A stretch of 64,000 nt of DNA from positions 25,420,001-25,484,000 of the forward strand of contig OX485804.1 in NCBI GenBank assembly GCA_950295325.1. Reading direction: 5' to 3'. Positions within the stretch are counted from its first letter, which is position 1, and every line of letters begins with the position of its first letter. The DNA comes from Polytrichum commune (lineage: Eukaryota; Streptophyta; Polytrichopsida; Polytrichales; Polytrichaceae). The notes beneath the pieces are model-generated. The model ran no database searches. It worked only from the letters and a program-made list of their open reading frames with translations, and was not told the DNA's origin. Positions 40,401 to 51,900 of the stretch are shown piece after piece. Position numbers and translations under genes: made by a program.

Positions 40401-42339
40401 CAAGTTGACACTTGGAAATTTGGGTGGAGTTGTACTTTTGACATTATTCATCCCAATCTTACTCACTGAAAATATGATTCATAGTAGCACTATCTATGAA
40501 AAATATCAACACTATTCATAATATCATTATTATTTATACCAGCATTGTTCATTATTCGTACCGCTATCAATTTTTTCTTATTTCTTAAGTCTCTTCCCGT
40601 GAAGGTAAGATAGTGGAGGCCCGTTGTCATATGCTAAATGTAACATGGAGCATAACCATGCAGATGAATAATGTTATGCCTAGTGGATACAACTCTCTCT
40701 TATTATAAGCAAGGCTTTCATATTATGGGATCTTGGTTGCTTCAACTTCAATCGTTTGTCAACATCCCTTAGAGCACAACCCTATTATATGTTACTTGGC
40801 AAAGCCTTTCAACATGTAGTGTCAATTTTATGGCAAGAGGGAATTATTGCATATGAGCGCACCTCTTATTTACCCCAGGGGTGCACTTAACATAGAGAAA
40901 TCAAAATGACATGAGTGGGAATCATTGCTAATCAATCAATACTACTACCACCTATTTACAACAATTGTGATCACCTTGAGGGTAATTGTTTTTGCATATC
41001 ATCTCTTGGTTCCGACCTAGATACCGACACAATTGCATACCTACATGGTATGCAATTCAACATAAAGGAATGTGCAATATGAAATCCTATGTGCAAATTT
41101 AATGGCACAAAAAACAAGCATTAAAGGTGTGCAGGTGCTATTCGGTGACTCTTCTTACTTGGAGACTTACATTTGATTGTGTGTGCAAAACTAGAAACAA
41201 ACACCATAGAGACACATGTTCAAAAGAGATTGGGTGACATCTTTGGGTTTAACAAACTGCCTTGAATACAATGAGTAGTTGACATGATTTTATTTTAATT
41301 TATTGGGGGAGGGTGGACACTATATGCATTCGTTTAAGAAACCAATGTAGATGCGGTTCCAATGATTTGTTATTGTCAAAATTTGTCGTAGATTTGCAAA
41401 TGCAACACTAATTTCAAGACGTAATTTTATTAGTGAAAGATGGAAAGCAACAAATATGTACCAAATAGCAGCCACACACCTCATGGCATGTTCTGCAAGT
41501 AGCCATGGACCATGACCGTCGTTTTTAACATTCTCTCTTTGGTTAGGAAATGAGTGGCAATCCCGCTTTATTTTCCACAAGTCGCTAATAATAAGAGTGA
41601 CCATGTCAAAAATAAACGAGAAAGTGACATGAAGCCGTACATGTCCCTAAACATTATCCAGGGAGAGTTTGGGCATAATCGGTCCTATAGTATGAGGTAT
41701 GTTCCATAGATTCCTCTAGACTGATTGATTGTTTTTTCTTGGAATCTTGAACTTCAACAAGTTATTTCTCAAACCCAACTGGTTCATATGTAACTTGTAG
41801 TTGGTTCTCATTGTTCGTTGTACATAAATGAACATTGCTTGGTGGTCACAAGGATCTTGCATCGAGAGGACCCAAAATGGTTGTCTCAACATAAAACGAA
41901 GGTGACCCTGTTAAAAGATGAATGATAGATAAATCTATTTATAGAAAGTTTATATCTTGAGTCATCGTTGTTTTTAATATCATAAAAGAACAATAAGCCC
42001 TAGTCTGAGTTCAATGTACATTATGCCGTGACCAAGACTTAGAAATTTTGATTTAAGGTTTGTCGTGGTCATGGCTTAGGTCCACCGACCATGACCATGA
42101 GAATTCCGAAGTCGTTTTTTCTCGCAGCCCTTGGTCACATATGTGGAACGGCCCTTGTGCACATGTTTCCATAATAAGGTGTGCCCTTCATATTACGTAT
42201 AAAAGTATGGCAAGTATTTAAAAAACGTAGTTAAGTTGACCTTAGATAGGTATAACTAACCATTCTCACTGAATACTACATTTAGTGTCACCAACTCTAT
42301 TGTCTTGCTCAATATTGATTGTAAGTCGCCCATGTAATG
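37427..42339. other. Intergenic spacer, AT-rich, no gene recognised
   Basis: No frame resembles a protein family. A C run lies at 38412-38424. An ACTACATTTAGTGTCACC block near 42270 resembles the tip and sub-terminal sequence of the ACTACACTAAA elements and may be a fragment. Nothing else stands out. Confidence 0.5.
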
Positions 42340-43525
42340 ACACTAGAATCCCAAGGTGGACTCTTCATTGGAAACCTAAATGACGTGCGTGGGTCACTAT
42401 GAAATCAAAACCCCTTATATACAAGAATGTTGTAGAAAAAAACCAAATTCATACGAACTAACATCATGCTACAAAATGAACTCATATAATTATCTCGGGG
42501 GGGGGGGTAGTCATTGGTTGGAGTAGCAATATACGTGCGAACAAATGATAGGGTATTTTAAAAACATGGGGGCTAAAAATTATAAATGGACTTAAGAGTA
42601 ATATAGGGTATCAAAAATGGCACTAGACATCTTTAAAGTACTATAGGGTATGGAATAATAGGTAATTTGGAATTATAAGTAATGCAAGCCATTTTTTTAT
42701 TAACCCAAAGTAGAAATTAACATAATGATAGCATGTGAAAAAAAAAAGAGAATTGAAAGTAATACCCCCCTTTAAAATAGTGGTTGTTCACACCTATATC
42801 CTTAACTTTTTAACACACTGCCCCCCCCCCCCCGAGATAATTATACTTAAGCAATGTGCTAAATGCTTCCACTACAAAAAAAATCTAAATCATGAATTAC
42901 ATGAGTCTTTAATACATATAACATCCACTTTCATTTTTCCAATGAGAAAGTTAACAAACATGTTTTCATCCTTAGCATGTATGCCAACAACTGCATTGAA
43001 CAAAGAGAGACAAGAGCATAATAAACTTTGCAACAATATGGAGAGAAAGGAGTCTGTGAGCACTCCAAGAGCATTTAGTTTGTAAGAACTTGTTCTAGTT
43101 ACTGGAGATAACTTTGTTCAATTATTTTTAGGATGGGAAGGAGTAGGTCTTGCTTCGTACTTGTTAATTGATTTATGGTTTACATGGCTTCAAGCCAATA
43201 AAGCAACTATAACAAATATGTTTTATTAGCAAAACTCTAACAATAATGGACAGGGTACTCATCAAGAACTATTACCACGTGACAACAATGGATGAAGACA
43301 TGAGTTGGATGAAACTAACACATCTCTTGTCAAATTTTCCTCTAAACCTCAGGGCTCGGTTTTGTACATCTACCTTTACTTCAAAATTCTTAATAACGTA
43401 TTTAAAAAAAAACACAATAAAGGAAAATAATACCTCTCCCTTATCTATATTATGTACGCTAATGCCTCAAATGACATCCCTTCTCACACTCACATTAGTT
43501 CATATGTGGTACAAAGACTAAAACT
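42340..43525 (+). repeat. Dispersed repeat R1, copy b, with a nested insertion
   Basis: Same landmarks and order as 26945-28010: TTCATTGGAAACC, ATGCTTCCACTACA, TTTTTCCAATGAGAAA, TCTAACAATAATGGACA, ACAACAATGGATGAAGA, TTTTGTACATCTACCTTTACT. The copy is interrupted at 42492-42838 by an element absent from copy a. It is non-coding. Confidence 0.75.
42492..42838. mobile_element. 347-bp inverted-repeat insertion with poly-G/poly-C termini
   Basis: Begins ATCTCGGGGGGGGGGG (42492-42507) and ends CCCCCCCCCCCCCGAGAT (42821-42838). AATT lies outside each end (42488-42491, 42839-42842), although the palindromic flank also allows a TA duplication. Sequence on both sides resumes repeat R1, supporting insertion. 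There is no open frame that I recognise. Confidence 0.65.
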
Positions 43526-45282
43526 AAATGTAAAACCTAACATTATTTGTCATTATTTGTCATTTCTTTGTCAAAATAAAAAGATTGGGCATTAAAGATA
43601 TACGATGTTGCAATTGATGTCACTCACTAAGTAATTTTTCATTCATCCATGAAAATATTTCATTACGCAAATGTTGGAATGCATAATATACCAAAAATGG
43701 GTAAACTAAAAGGAAGTTGGGATTAGAACACTTGTAAACTTATTCATAAGAAGTTTCATTAAATACCATATGACACTGAATACAATATTTAGCATAGTTA
43801 TCTTGCTCATTTACAAGCATGAACCTACCTTAACTAACCTATCTATTGTGATCATATGTTCCCCCCAAACAATGTTGTCTGATCTAGCTATGCGTTGGTG
43901 ATTTGCGTTTTAAAAATTAGAAAATGAATCATTTCTCAATTATTCCATGATATTTGTTGATGAAATGGCCAAAAAATCCCTAAAAAATCACAAAATTGGA
44001 CGAGATGCCAAATTATGGACGAATCTTTGTATAACCATCCAGACGTGGCTTTGTCACTCCAATAATTATAGCCAATGCTCCTCCTTCAAAACATGAAATA
44101 AGACTCGCTGTCCCAAAGTGTGGTGGTAACTGAGGGGCTGCTCACACCAGCCAATTCTCACATCATTTGTCGGCATCTCTGACTGTAGTAGTGTGAAAAA
44201 TGATGGGTCAACATCTATTTCTCAACAAAAACCCCAACAATTTCACGGCTGGAACCGGACGGACATTTTGGTGTGATCGGGGGACATGAAAGTCCTCGAT
44301 GCAATAGGAACTAGACCGACGGAAGCCTAGATGCTTGGGCACATAATGGGATATTCTAAGGTGCGGTATACTTATAACTGGAAGCCTTACTCCGCTGTAA
44401 ACAACAACACTCACGTTTCTCATCCACCCAACTTCATCCCTTACCCCACTAGGAGCCTATAGCCGTGGCAGGCTCCCAAACTGGACACCAATGTTTCTCA
44501 TCCACCCAACTTCATCCACCACCCCACTAGGAGCCTGTAGCCGTGGCAGACTCCCAAACTGGACACCAAGGATGAGGAGTAAATGTTTACAACCCAATCG
44601 CCATGACCCAATCCTGGGACAAGAACATTCTCATCCACAAACATGGGCATTCATCCCATCTTGGAAAGAACGAACAAGTCCACTAAATATTATACTTAGT
44701 GTCATATGGTATTTTATGTCACGTTGGTAACTTTTTGGATGACACATCTTATAGACAAGTTCACAAATACTGTCATGGATAATGGATGAGTTCATCCACT
44801 GGTTGACAAGAGAATGCGTGACATTCAAACATTCAATTCTATCCCCCTGTCGTAACTTACGTATAAGTCATTTAAGTTTTCATACTTACAATAGTAACGA
44901 AACCAAGTGTTTTGTTTGAATGGAACACGGAGATCTTACAGTAAAAGGTGGAATCCACCAAACATTGCAATACAATTTATGAAGGGCTTATCTAATTGCA
45001 ATATGGGCACTTCCAAATCCACCTATATTTGAAAGCCAAATCGGCTTGGGAATTGTCTCACCTAGTTAGTTGCAAATCATGAAGATTGTCAATTCGAATT
45101 TTAAAAAGAAAATAAAGATGAAAACATTATTAGTGTTCAAATGAATTTTCTAACTCTTGAAATGATCACATAAGCTCTCCCAATCATGTTAACATTTCAA
45201 CCTATAATGGATAATGTAGTTTGGGCACATCGTCCAATCTCATTGGAACACATGTCTTGTTGGTGTCTCTTGTTCAATACAA
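43526..45282. other. Intergenic spacer with inverted blocks, no gene recognised
   Basis: AT-rich. Inverted blocks at 43759-43793 and 44681-44716 share AAATACCATATGACACT and a TATTTAG end; these resemble sub-terminal sequence of the ACTACACTAAA elements. A 78-bp tandem duplication lies at 44415-44570. No protein was recognised in the frames at 44208-44423 or 44491-44730. Confidence 0.5.
44415..44570 (+). repeat. 78-bp tandem duplication
   Basis: Two adjacent units (44415-44492, 44493-44570) each run from GTTTCTCATCCACCCAACTT to CCCAAACTGGACACCAA, with only a few mismatches, which implies a recent duplication. Confidence 0.9.
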
Positions 45283-45978
45283 GCCTTGTCATATACCGCA
45301 CTCAAATGTAAGCGTCCACTTCATCAGAATGACACCTACATAAGCTTGGATTTAGGGTCCATGATAGGTCCACCGCATCTATACAGGTTTCTACATTCAT
45401 CTGCGAATTCTCATCCTCCGCTTCTAGGGTTTCAAGCTCTTCGAACACTCAACGACATTGATACGAGTGCTTCAAGAATTCACGCTCTCATCAATTGGTT
45501 CTTCGGATACTAGGTAATTCAATCCCCCAAACATGGAAGAACTAAGTTAGAAATGCGTGCAGATCCATCAATGCTATGGTCGAATACAGGGACAGCTTGA
45601 ACGAAAGAGATTGCTTATTGACGATGGCTTGCTATTGAATTGAATGTCGTCACCTGTTTTTACTGGACTGCTTACGGGACAGCAGGCACATAGGATGATT
45701 TAGCACCAACGGGAGATTGCCATAGACCACGGGGTGATCGTCTTAGGGCAGTGAGTGTTCAAATAGCAATCTGAGGATTGCATTTCTATTTGTGTTCTGG
45801 TGATATCATCATGTTGCTCTCTGATGAGTGATCGCCTTTTTGCCCTGTATTGACACCGATGGTGCCGATTCCGCACCGCGAAGAGCAGAGCAGAGAATAG
45901 CAGAACGGCTGCTGCATGGGGACGTGATGCGGAGCGGCCCGAGGTCGGATGTTGCTTAGGTCTCAACGACGCCTCAAA
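45283..45978 (+). promoter_or_regulatory. Candidate promoter and leader region of PAH copy B
   Basis: Upstream DNA of copy B, unrelated to the upstream DNA of copy A except for the last 66 bp. It contains a telo-box-like TAGGGTTT at 45425-45432, and an exon-like stretch ending GGATACTAG before GTAATTC at about 45512 that could be a leader exon with its donor. TTGCTTAG just before 45961 could be the acceptor. An in-frame ATG lies at 45949. All of this is inferred from position. Confidence 0.35.
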
Positions 45979-48900
45979 ATGTATGCGGTGGAAAGAGTAG
46001 GCAATTTTGTCTCGCAGGGGCTCTACACTGTTTCTGGTCCATTCCATCCCTTCGGGGGTGCCGTGGACATCATAGTTGTGAAACAGGAGGATGGCACGTA
46101 TAAAAGCTCCCCGTGGTATGTCAAGTTCGGCAAATTTCAGGGTGTGTTGAAGCGGAGTGAGAAGGTTGTGAACGTGGCTGTTAATGATGAGCAGGCTAAA
46201 TTTCATATGTACTTGGACGCCACAGGTACGACGCAGGGAGGAAATTGTGGATTTTGTGTTGCTATTCTCCGTGTGTAGCTTCGTGCTTTGCAAATTCAAG
46301 GTTTGGGTATTGAACGTGTGTGTGTGGGTTTTGCTTCCCTCGCCTTGTTATTGTCGATGCAATAGTTGTGGTGCAAGGAATTGTAGTGCGCGCTCCTTTC
46401 GCTCCTTTCGAACGTTTCTCTCCATCTGGGTTCTTAAATCTCTTTCGCGGCCAATTGTTGGATACACTATGTTAAAGCGGCAGCGCCGTCTGCCTTGTGA
46501 CTACTACCGTACTCTTTCACCGGTTCACTCAGGAGTAAGAGCGACTGACCACGGGAAATTAACGTGTAAATTGCAGGGGAAGCTTATTTCCTGAAAGATG
46601 CAGAGTCGGACAAAGAGGAGAGTTCGGCATCACATTCTCTTGCAATTTCATCGGGTGACGAGGTTTCGGCTGTCAAGCCGGACTCGACCAAGTCGGAGGA
46701 TGGATTGGATAATAAAGCGACAGATGAAGAGGCGGAGAAAGGAGAGGATAGCGATGAGAAGGACAGGAATCTGGCACTGAGGTTTGAGGGAAGGAAAGCG
46801 TCGTATCTACTGGTCCAACAGGTTTGAGGTCAACCTGCTATGATGGATGTAGAGTATGGCTGTTTGGAATTGCAGTCTCCGACAGACAATCCTGTTTCTC
46901 GTTATCCTGGGGAGTTACCGTGCTTGAGAGGTCTGTTGTGATGTTGTTTTTGACGTTCGTGAATTAGGGATGTCTTCTTATGGGTGCCACATATGCAGGC
47001 TGCAGAAGAAGCGAAAATTGAGCCCGTTCTCTCAGAAAATGGTCTAGCAAAAGCGGAGGACATTGACAGTAAATCTAGTATCAACGAACCCTCAAGCGAG
47101 CTGCTTGCGTCACTGGCAGCCTTGAGATTGAAGAACGGTTCTGTTGCCGAGTTAGAAAACGCAACAGGAGGGTCGGCTATCCATGCATTCATCAACCAGG
47201 CAGCTGGGCTTGACAAGTCACAAAAACCTGGGCGTCCTTCTGCTTCTCTCGTTGCACAGGCTGCCCTAGCCTCAGTGGCCAGAGCTGCCACACAAGAATG
47301 TGGTCCCCAAGTGGAGGAAATGAGCAGGGCGCAGTCGGAGATTCCTGAGGCGATTACATCTCGTGATCAAGGACCGGAAACGGTGAACGGTGAGAGCAAA
47401 AGAGACAACGGCGCAGAAGAGTTGGGTGCAGGTTTAGAGGACAGGTGCGATCACACCATTCAAGTGGTGAGGGATGGGAGAGAGGTGATTGCCGAGGGTT
47501 TCCAGCTAGAAATATCAGAGTCGCCCGATGACAGAGGTGAGCAGGCAGCCGAGGATCGATCACGTGTAAAAAGAGCAAGGAGCGAATCGGATCTGAGGCT
47601 GTACGAAAGCGGTGATACATCACCCGAGGTGTCAACTCTCATGATCACCAGTGCGGATGGAGTAGTCGTCCTTCACACACCTCGACGGGGAAGCCCACCT
47701 CCGTTACCATTGCAGGAAGAGCAGCGGCAGCATTGTGCTCACCAGAATACGAGGTCATTTAGACATAACCATGAAACAGAGATGACTCGAAACGTAGAAA
47801 CGCAGACATCCGTATCAAAGGAGGAACTACAAAGTATAACTGATGCCTCTGTGACAGAGGCAGATGCACCGAGAAAGTCTAATGGTGTTGTTGTGTCCGA
47901 AGGTCCTGGTGTTTCCCGGTCTGCATCAGAGAGTCGGGTAAGTGAAATTGACGGCAAGAACAAGATAGGTGACTTGGCCGATGTGAATAATGCTACCATT
48001 GTGAGTAGGACTGCTGTCCATTTTCCAACTAATGTAGGAGAAGTAGATCACGGACTCGCAGATGTGTTACAGACGGAGGGAACAGCAGTTGGAGGTGCAG
48101 AGGAGACAATGAAGTCTGCAAAGTGGAGTAAAAGTAGAGATGAGTTTGTAGAAAGCAATGGCACATTTTTAAAGGAGGATGGAAGTCCAAGTGCGGGAAG
48201 ATTGCAAGAGGTGGAGGGTTCAATTGGTTCGGAAAAGAAAGCACAAAGTGGGGAAGAAAATAATGGAGCGGTGGAACGGATGGAGGGGCCCTGCAATCTA
48301 TCCTACACTGCAAGGTCAGTGGAATTGATATCTAGTCCTAAGCTGAAGGTTGCAGTGGAACGAGAGTTGGCATGGCGGGATGCCGTTCATATGGCTTCCG
48401 CGGCTTTGAAAGTTGCACCTCTTTCCGCAAACAGGCGTCGTACAACTCGTCATTTGGAAAGAAAACCAAGTTCGGGGGATTTGAAAGCCTCACCGAAAAG
48501 GAAACCATCGAGCGATAGGCTTGCCACAGAGGAGCATGCAAAAATTCCAGACGAGAATGCTGAAAAGAGGTCGTGGGGTTGGTGGGGGTGGAGAGGTAGC
48601 ACTCCATCAAGACCAACTTCCGAGCTAGGTGATAAGAAGGATATGAAGGAATTTAAAGAAAGCGCAGAGGAGTCCAATGCAGAAGAGCAGAAGTGCCAGT
48701 CGGTAATAGAAAGTGATGCCGGTGATGGTAAGGATTCTGGTGATGGTAAGGATTCTGGTGATGCAGTTGAGGAAGTGGACGTTGGTTCAAAGGTTGTGCA
48801 GAAGGGTGAGAAAACACAGGAGGTAAAAGGAGATGTCCGAGAGGCAGGCAGTCTGGAACATGCAGGAGAAGAGATGGAAACTTGTTACGAGGACAGTGGG

Positions 48901-51900
48901 GCAGGAAAGTGGAGATCAAACGATGAAGATGCAATGAAGCATGAGGTAGCAGAGGTGAAGTGCAAAGCTAGTAATGGTAAGGTGACCGAAAAGAAAGGGA
49001 AGGACGAGCAGACTACCCCCAAGGTGGGACAGAGAACAGGGACGGAGAATGACCTGACATCATCTCGTCGTCGGTACATTCTAGGTCTGGTGTTCGGGGG
49101 ATATGACAAGGATCAAATAGCAGGGGCCTCAAATGCTCAAATCTCAGAGCCCACAATACATGAGAAAGGTGGAAGCGAGGCAGGCGATTTGGTGGAAGGC
49201 AAAGACTCTGAAAACGAATACCATCCTGCTATGTCGGAAGAAATTTCTCAAGGAGAGAGTGAAAAGTTGGGTGCTCTGGAGGATTCGCAACCCCATGAAG
49301 AAACAGTTCATGAGGACGGTGTCGGGGAGACTACGGGCGGAGCACCAAAAATTGTTGAGGGGGAGGGTGTGACGCCTGTGAGTAGGGATGCACTAGTAAA
49401 TGCAGCAGAGGGCGAGTCAAATGGCAGTGAGTTTCTTGATGCGTCTGTAAATAATTCCTCGTCAGGTCTCTCTTCGGAGTCAGCTAGCTCATTGCACATA
49501 GAGAATGCAGCAAGTGAATCTTCAGATATCACTGGGGGTGGAAATGTGACCGATGGTGAATCGAAGAAGAAAGCAGACTTCAGTCTTGAGAAGAATAGGT
49601 TGCCTTTCACAAGGATTGGTGGAGATTATGGCGTGGACATAAGTGCGGCAAGCTCGGATTCTATATTTGAGTCACCAAGTGCGGACCTTAAGGATTCTTC
49701 TACTGCATTCCAAGGAGAGGAGGAGGTTGCTGGGTACGTCGACAGTTCTTCTGAAATTGATATTCATATGTTGCTTACTTCTTCTCCAGCCTCCTCTGTG
49801 GTGGAGTCATCACCCGAGGGCAAGAAGGAGGTCTCATTTGCTCTCTCTTTATTTGACAATTCAGCACAAAGTCGTGATGAAAAGCTCTGTGGGGATGAAA
49901 TTTATTCTTCGGACATTCCTGGGTCAAAGGGAAAACCCTCCAGTAATTCTGACAGTTATGGAGATGGTCCCTCCAAGGAAGTCATGATTATGAATGGGAA
50001 TGGGATTATGTTATCAATCCCTGCAGATTCCGTAGATGATAGAAAGCCTGTGGCAATTGCAGACGAGGAAGAGGTGATGGGCGAGCAGGTGTTGGAAGAT
50101 GGGCAATTGCAAGGTGTAGTTGGGGACAGTAGTAGATCTGTAGAGTATGCAAGAAGTCCCAGCGGTACCAAGCTTCCCACAAGCCCCAAGATCAAAGATT
50201 TCTTGGACAAACTTCGAAACAAGGTGGACAGTGAGTCGGAAGAGAATGTAGAGGTTGATGGTGATGAAGGTGCAGATGATAGCGGGTCCGAAGATAAGCC
50301 AGAACAGTACTTGTCCGAAAAGCGGAGAAATGCAAGCTCAAGAAGTATATATTTTGATGCAAATACGAGCGATGAAGATGAAGAAGATCGGCAAGGAAAT
50401 GTTTCAGGTGAGGAAGAAGCTGGTTCAAAGTGGGCAAGAAGTAGCCCGATGAGCATACCGGGAGTTCGAGGTGATTCAAATGCCATATACTTAGATGTTG
50501 AAAACGGAAGTGCTGTATGGCCACTTTCAGAATCGTTGCCATTGGACAGAACAAAGTTTACTGATGTGGAGACGGGGAAATGTAATCTGAGTCGGTCTGT
50601 AGGGTCAGAGCCTTTGTCTCATGTTCAATCAAGTGCAAGTCCAAAACTTGCTTCACAGGATATTTCCAAAAGTTCAGTTGAGACATCTCAAAGACAAGTA
50701 ATTGAGAATGATGCTGGTGTTTCAGAGCAACTAGAAAATGAGTTATCGGAGGAGGAACATGTGGAATCAGACGAGGAGGACAAATTGCATAAAACTGGTA
50801 CGGTTCTAAGAGTTGTCTTGTGTGTTATGATGTAGTTTATTGGTTTGTTGTGTCTGTCGGGTACATTTTCACGCACATTCCAATATTCCTCCACAAACAT
50901 GCCAAGTTGTGGTATGTATCCCACGGAATGAATCTCATTGGTTCATTACTTGGGATCTATGAGTTTAGTATACAGGCAAGAGTGCTTTGAGTATCTTTTT
51001 GGTAGTGGACAAGAAGCAGGAACTAAAACGGCATTGAAGTGTGAAACAGGTATTGAACTCTCTCTGTGCAAGCATCTATTGAAAGAGCGAATGGGTAGTG
51101 AGGAGGCACAGAAGGCTTTCAACTCTGCAAAAATATCTGTTGCGGATTTCCGCGTGAATGGTGCCTCCATTGTCACAAACGACAAGTTGGTAGTGAGAGT
51201 GGGGGGGCAGTATTATCCATGGATCTCAGCATCACCTTTAGTACTGGGCATGCTTGCTTTCGGGCAAGTGACAAGTCAAGAAATACAGGGAGCCATCCAA
51301 GTGGAGAAGCCGGATCCTTCTCCAAGCAGTAAAGATGTAGGTGCCCTTGTGACGACGGGAAGTGGCGGATGGAAGCTGTGGCCATTTCCTTTACGACGGC
51401 CCAAAACCCCCGAAAGATCTGGGTCTGCACCATTAGTTTCTCGGGAAGCTCTGTTGGTAGCTGCGGGGGCAGGGGTGGACAGCGCTTTAATGAATAATCT
51501 GGTGTCACAGAGCGACTATTATTTGCGTTCAAGGAAGCACAAAGTGCGGTCGTTTCTCCCCACGTCACAAATGCTTGCATCCATGAATCTGAAGGAAGGC
51601 AGCAACCGCATCACCTTCACATTTTTGACTCGAGTGCTCGGTCGGCAGCAGGTGAACTACCCACATGATGAGCACAAGCTGATTGGAATGATCAGACTAG
51701 CTGCACAATCGGAGTTTGTTTCCTCAGCCGTCTCAGATCCTGGGGTGGATGTTGAAATTCGATGTGATTTAGAATCTTGTTGTACATTTGAAAGTGAAAT
51801 ATGGATGGTGTGACGCTTAGTATGGTTGATGGAGAGCTGATTGTGCAAATATGGTGGGGCCAGGTGGATGCTCGTATATATCTCTGGAAGTGGGACACAC

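Noticed and set aside
44415-44570. 78-bp tandem duplication as a CRISPR-like or satellite array
   Set aside because: Only two units with no spacers, in a plant nuclear context; it is a simple local duplication.
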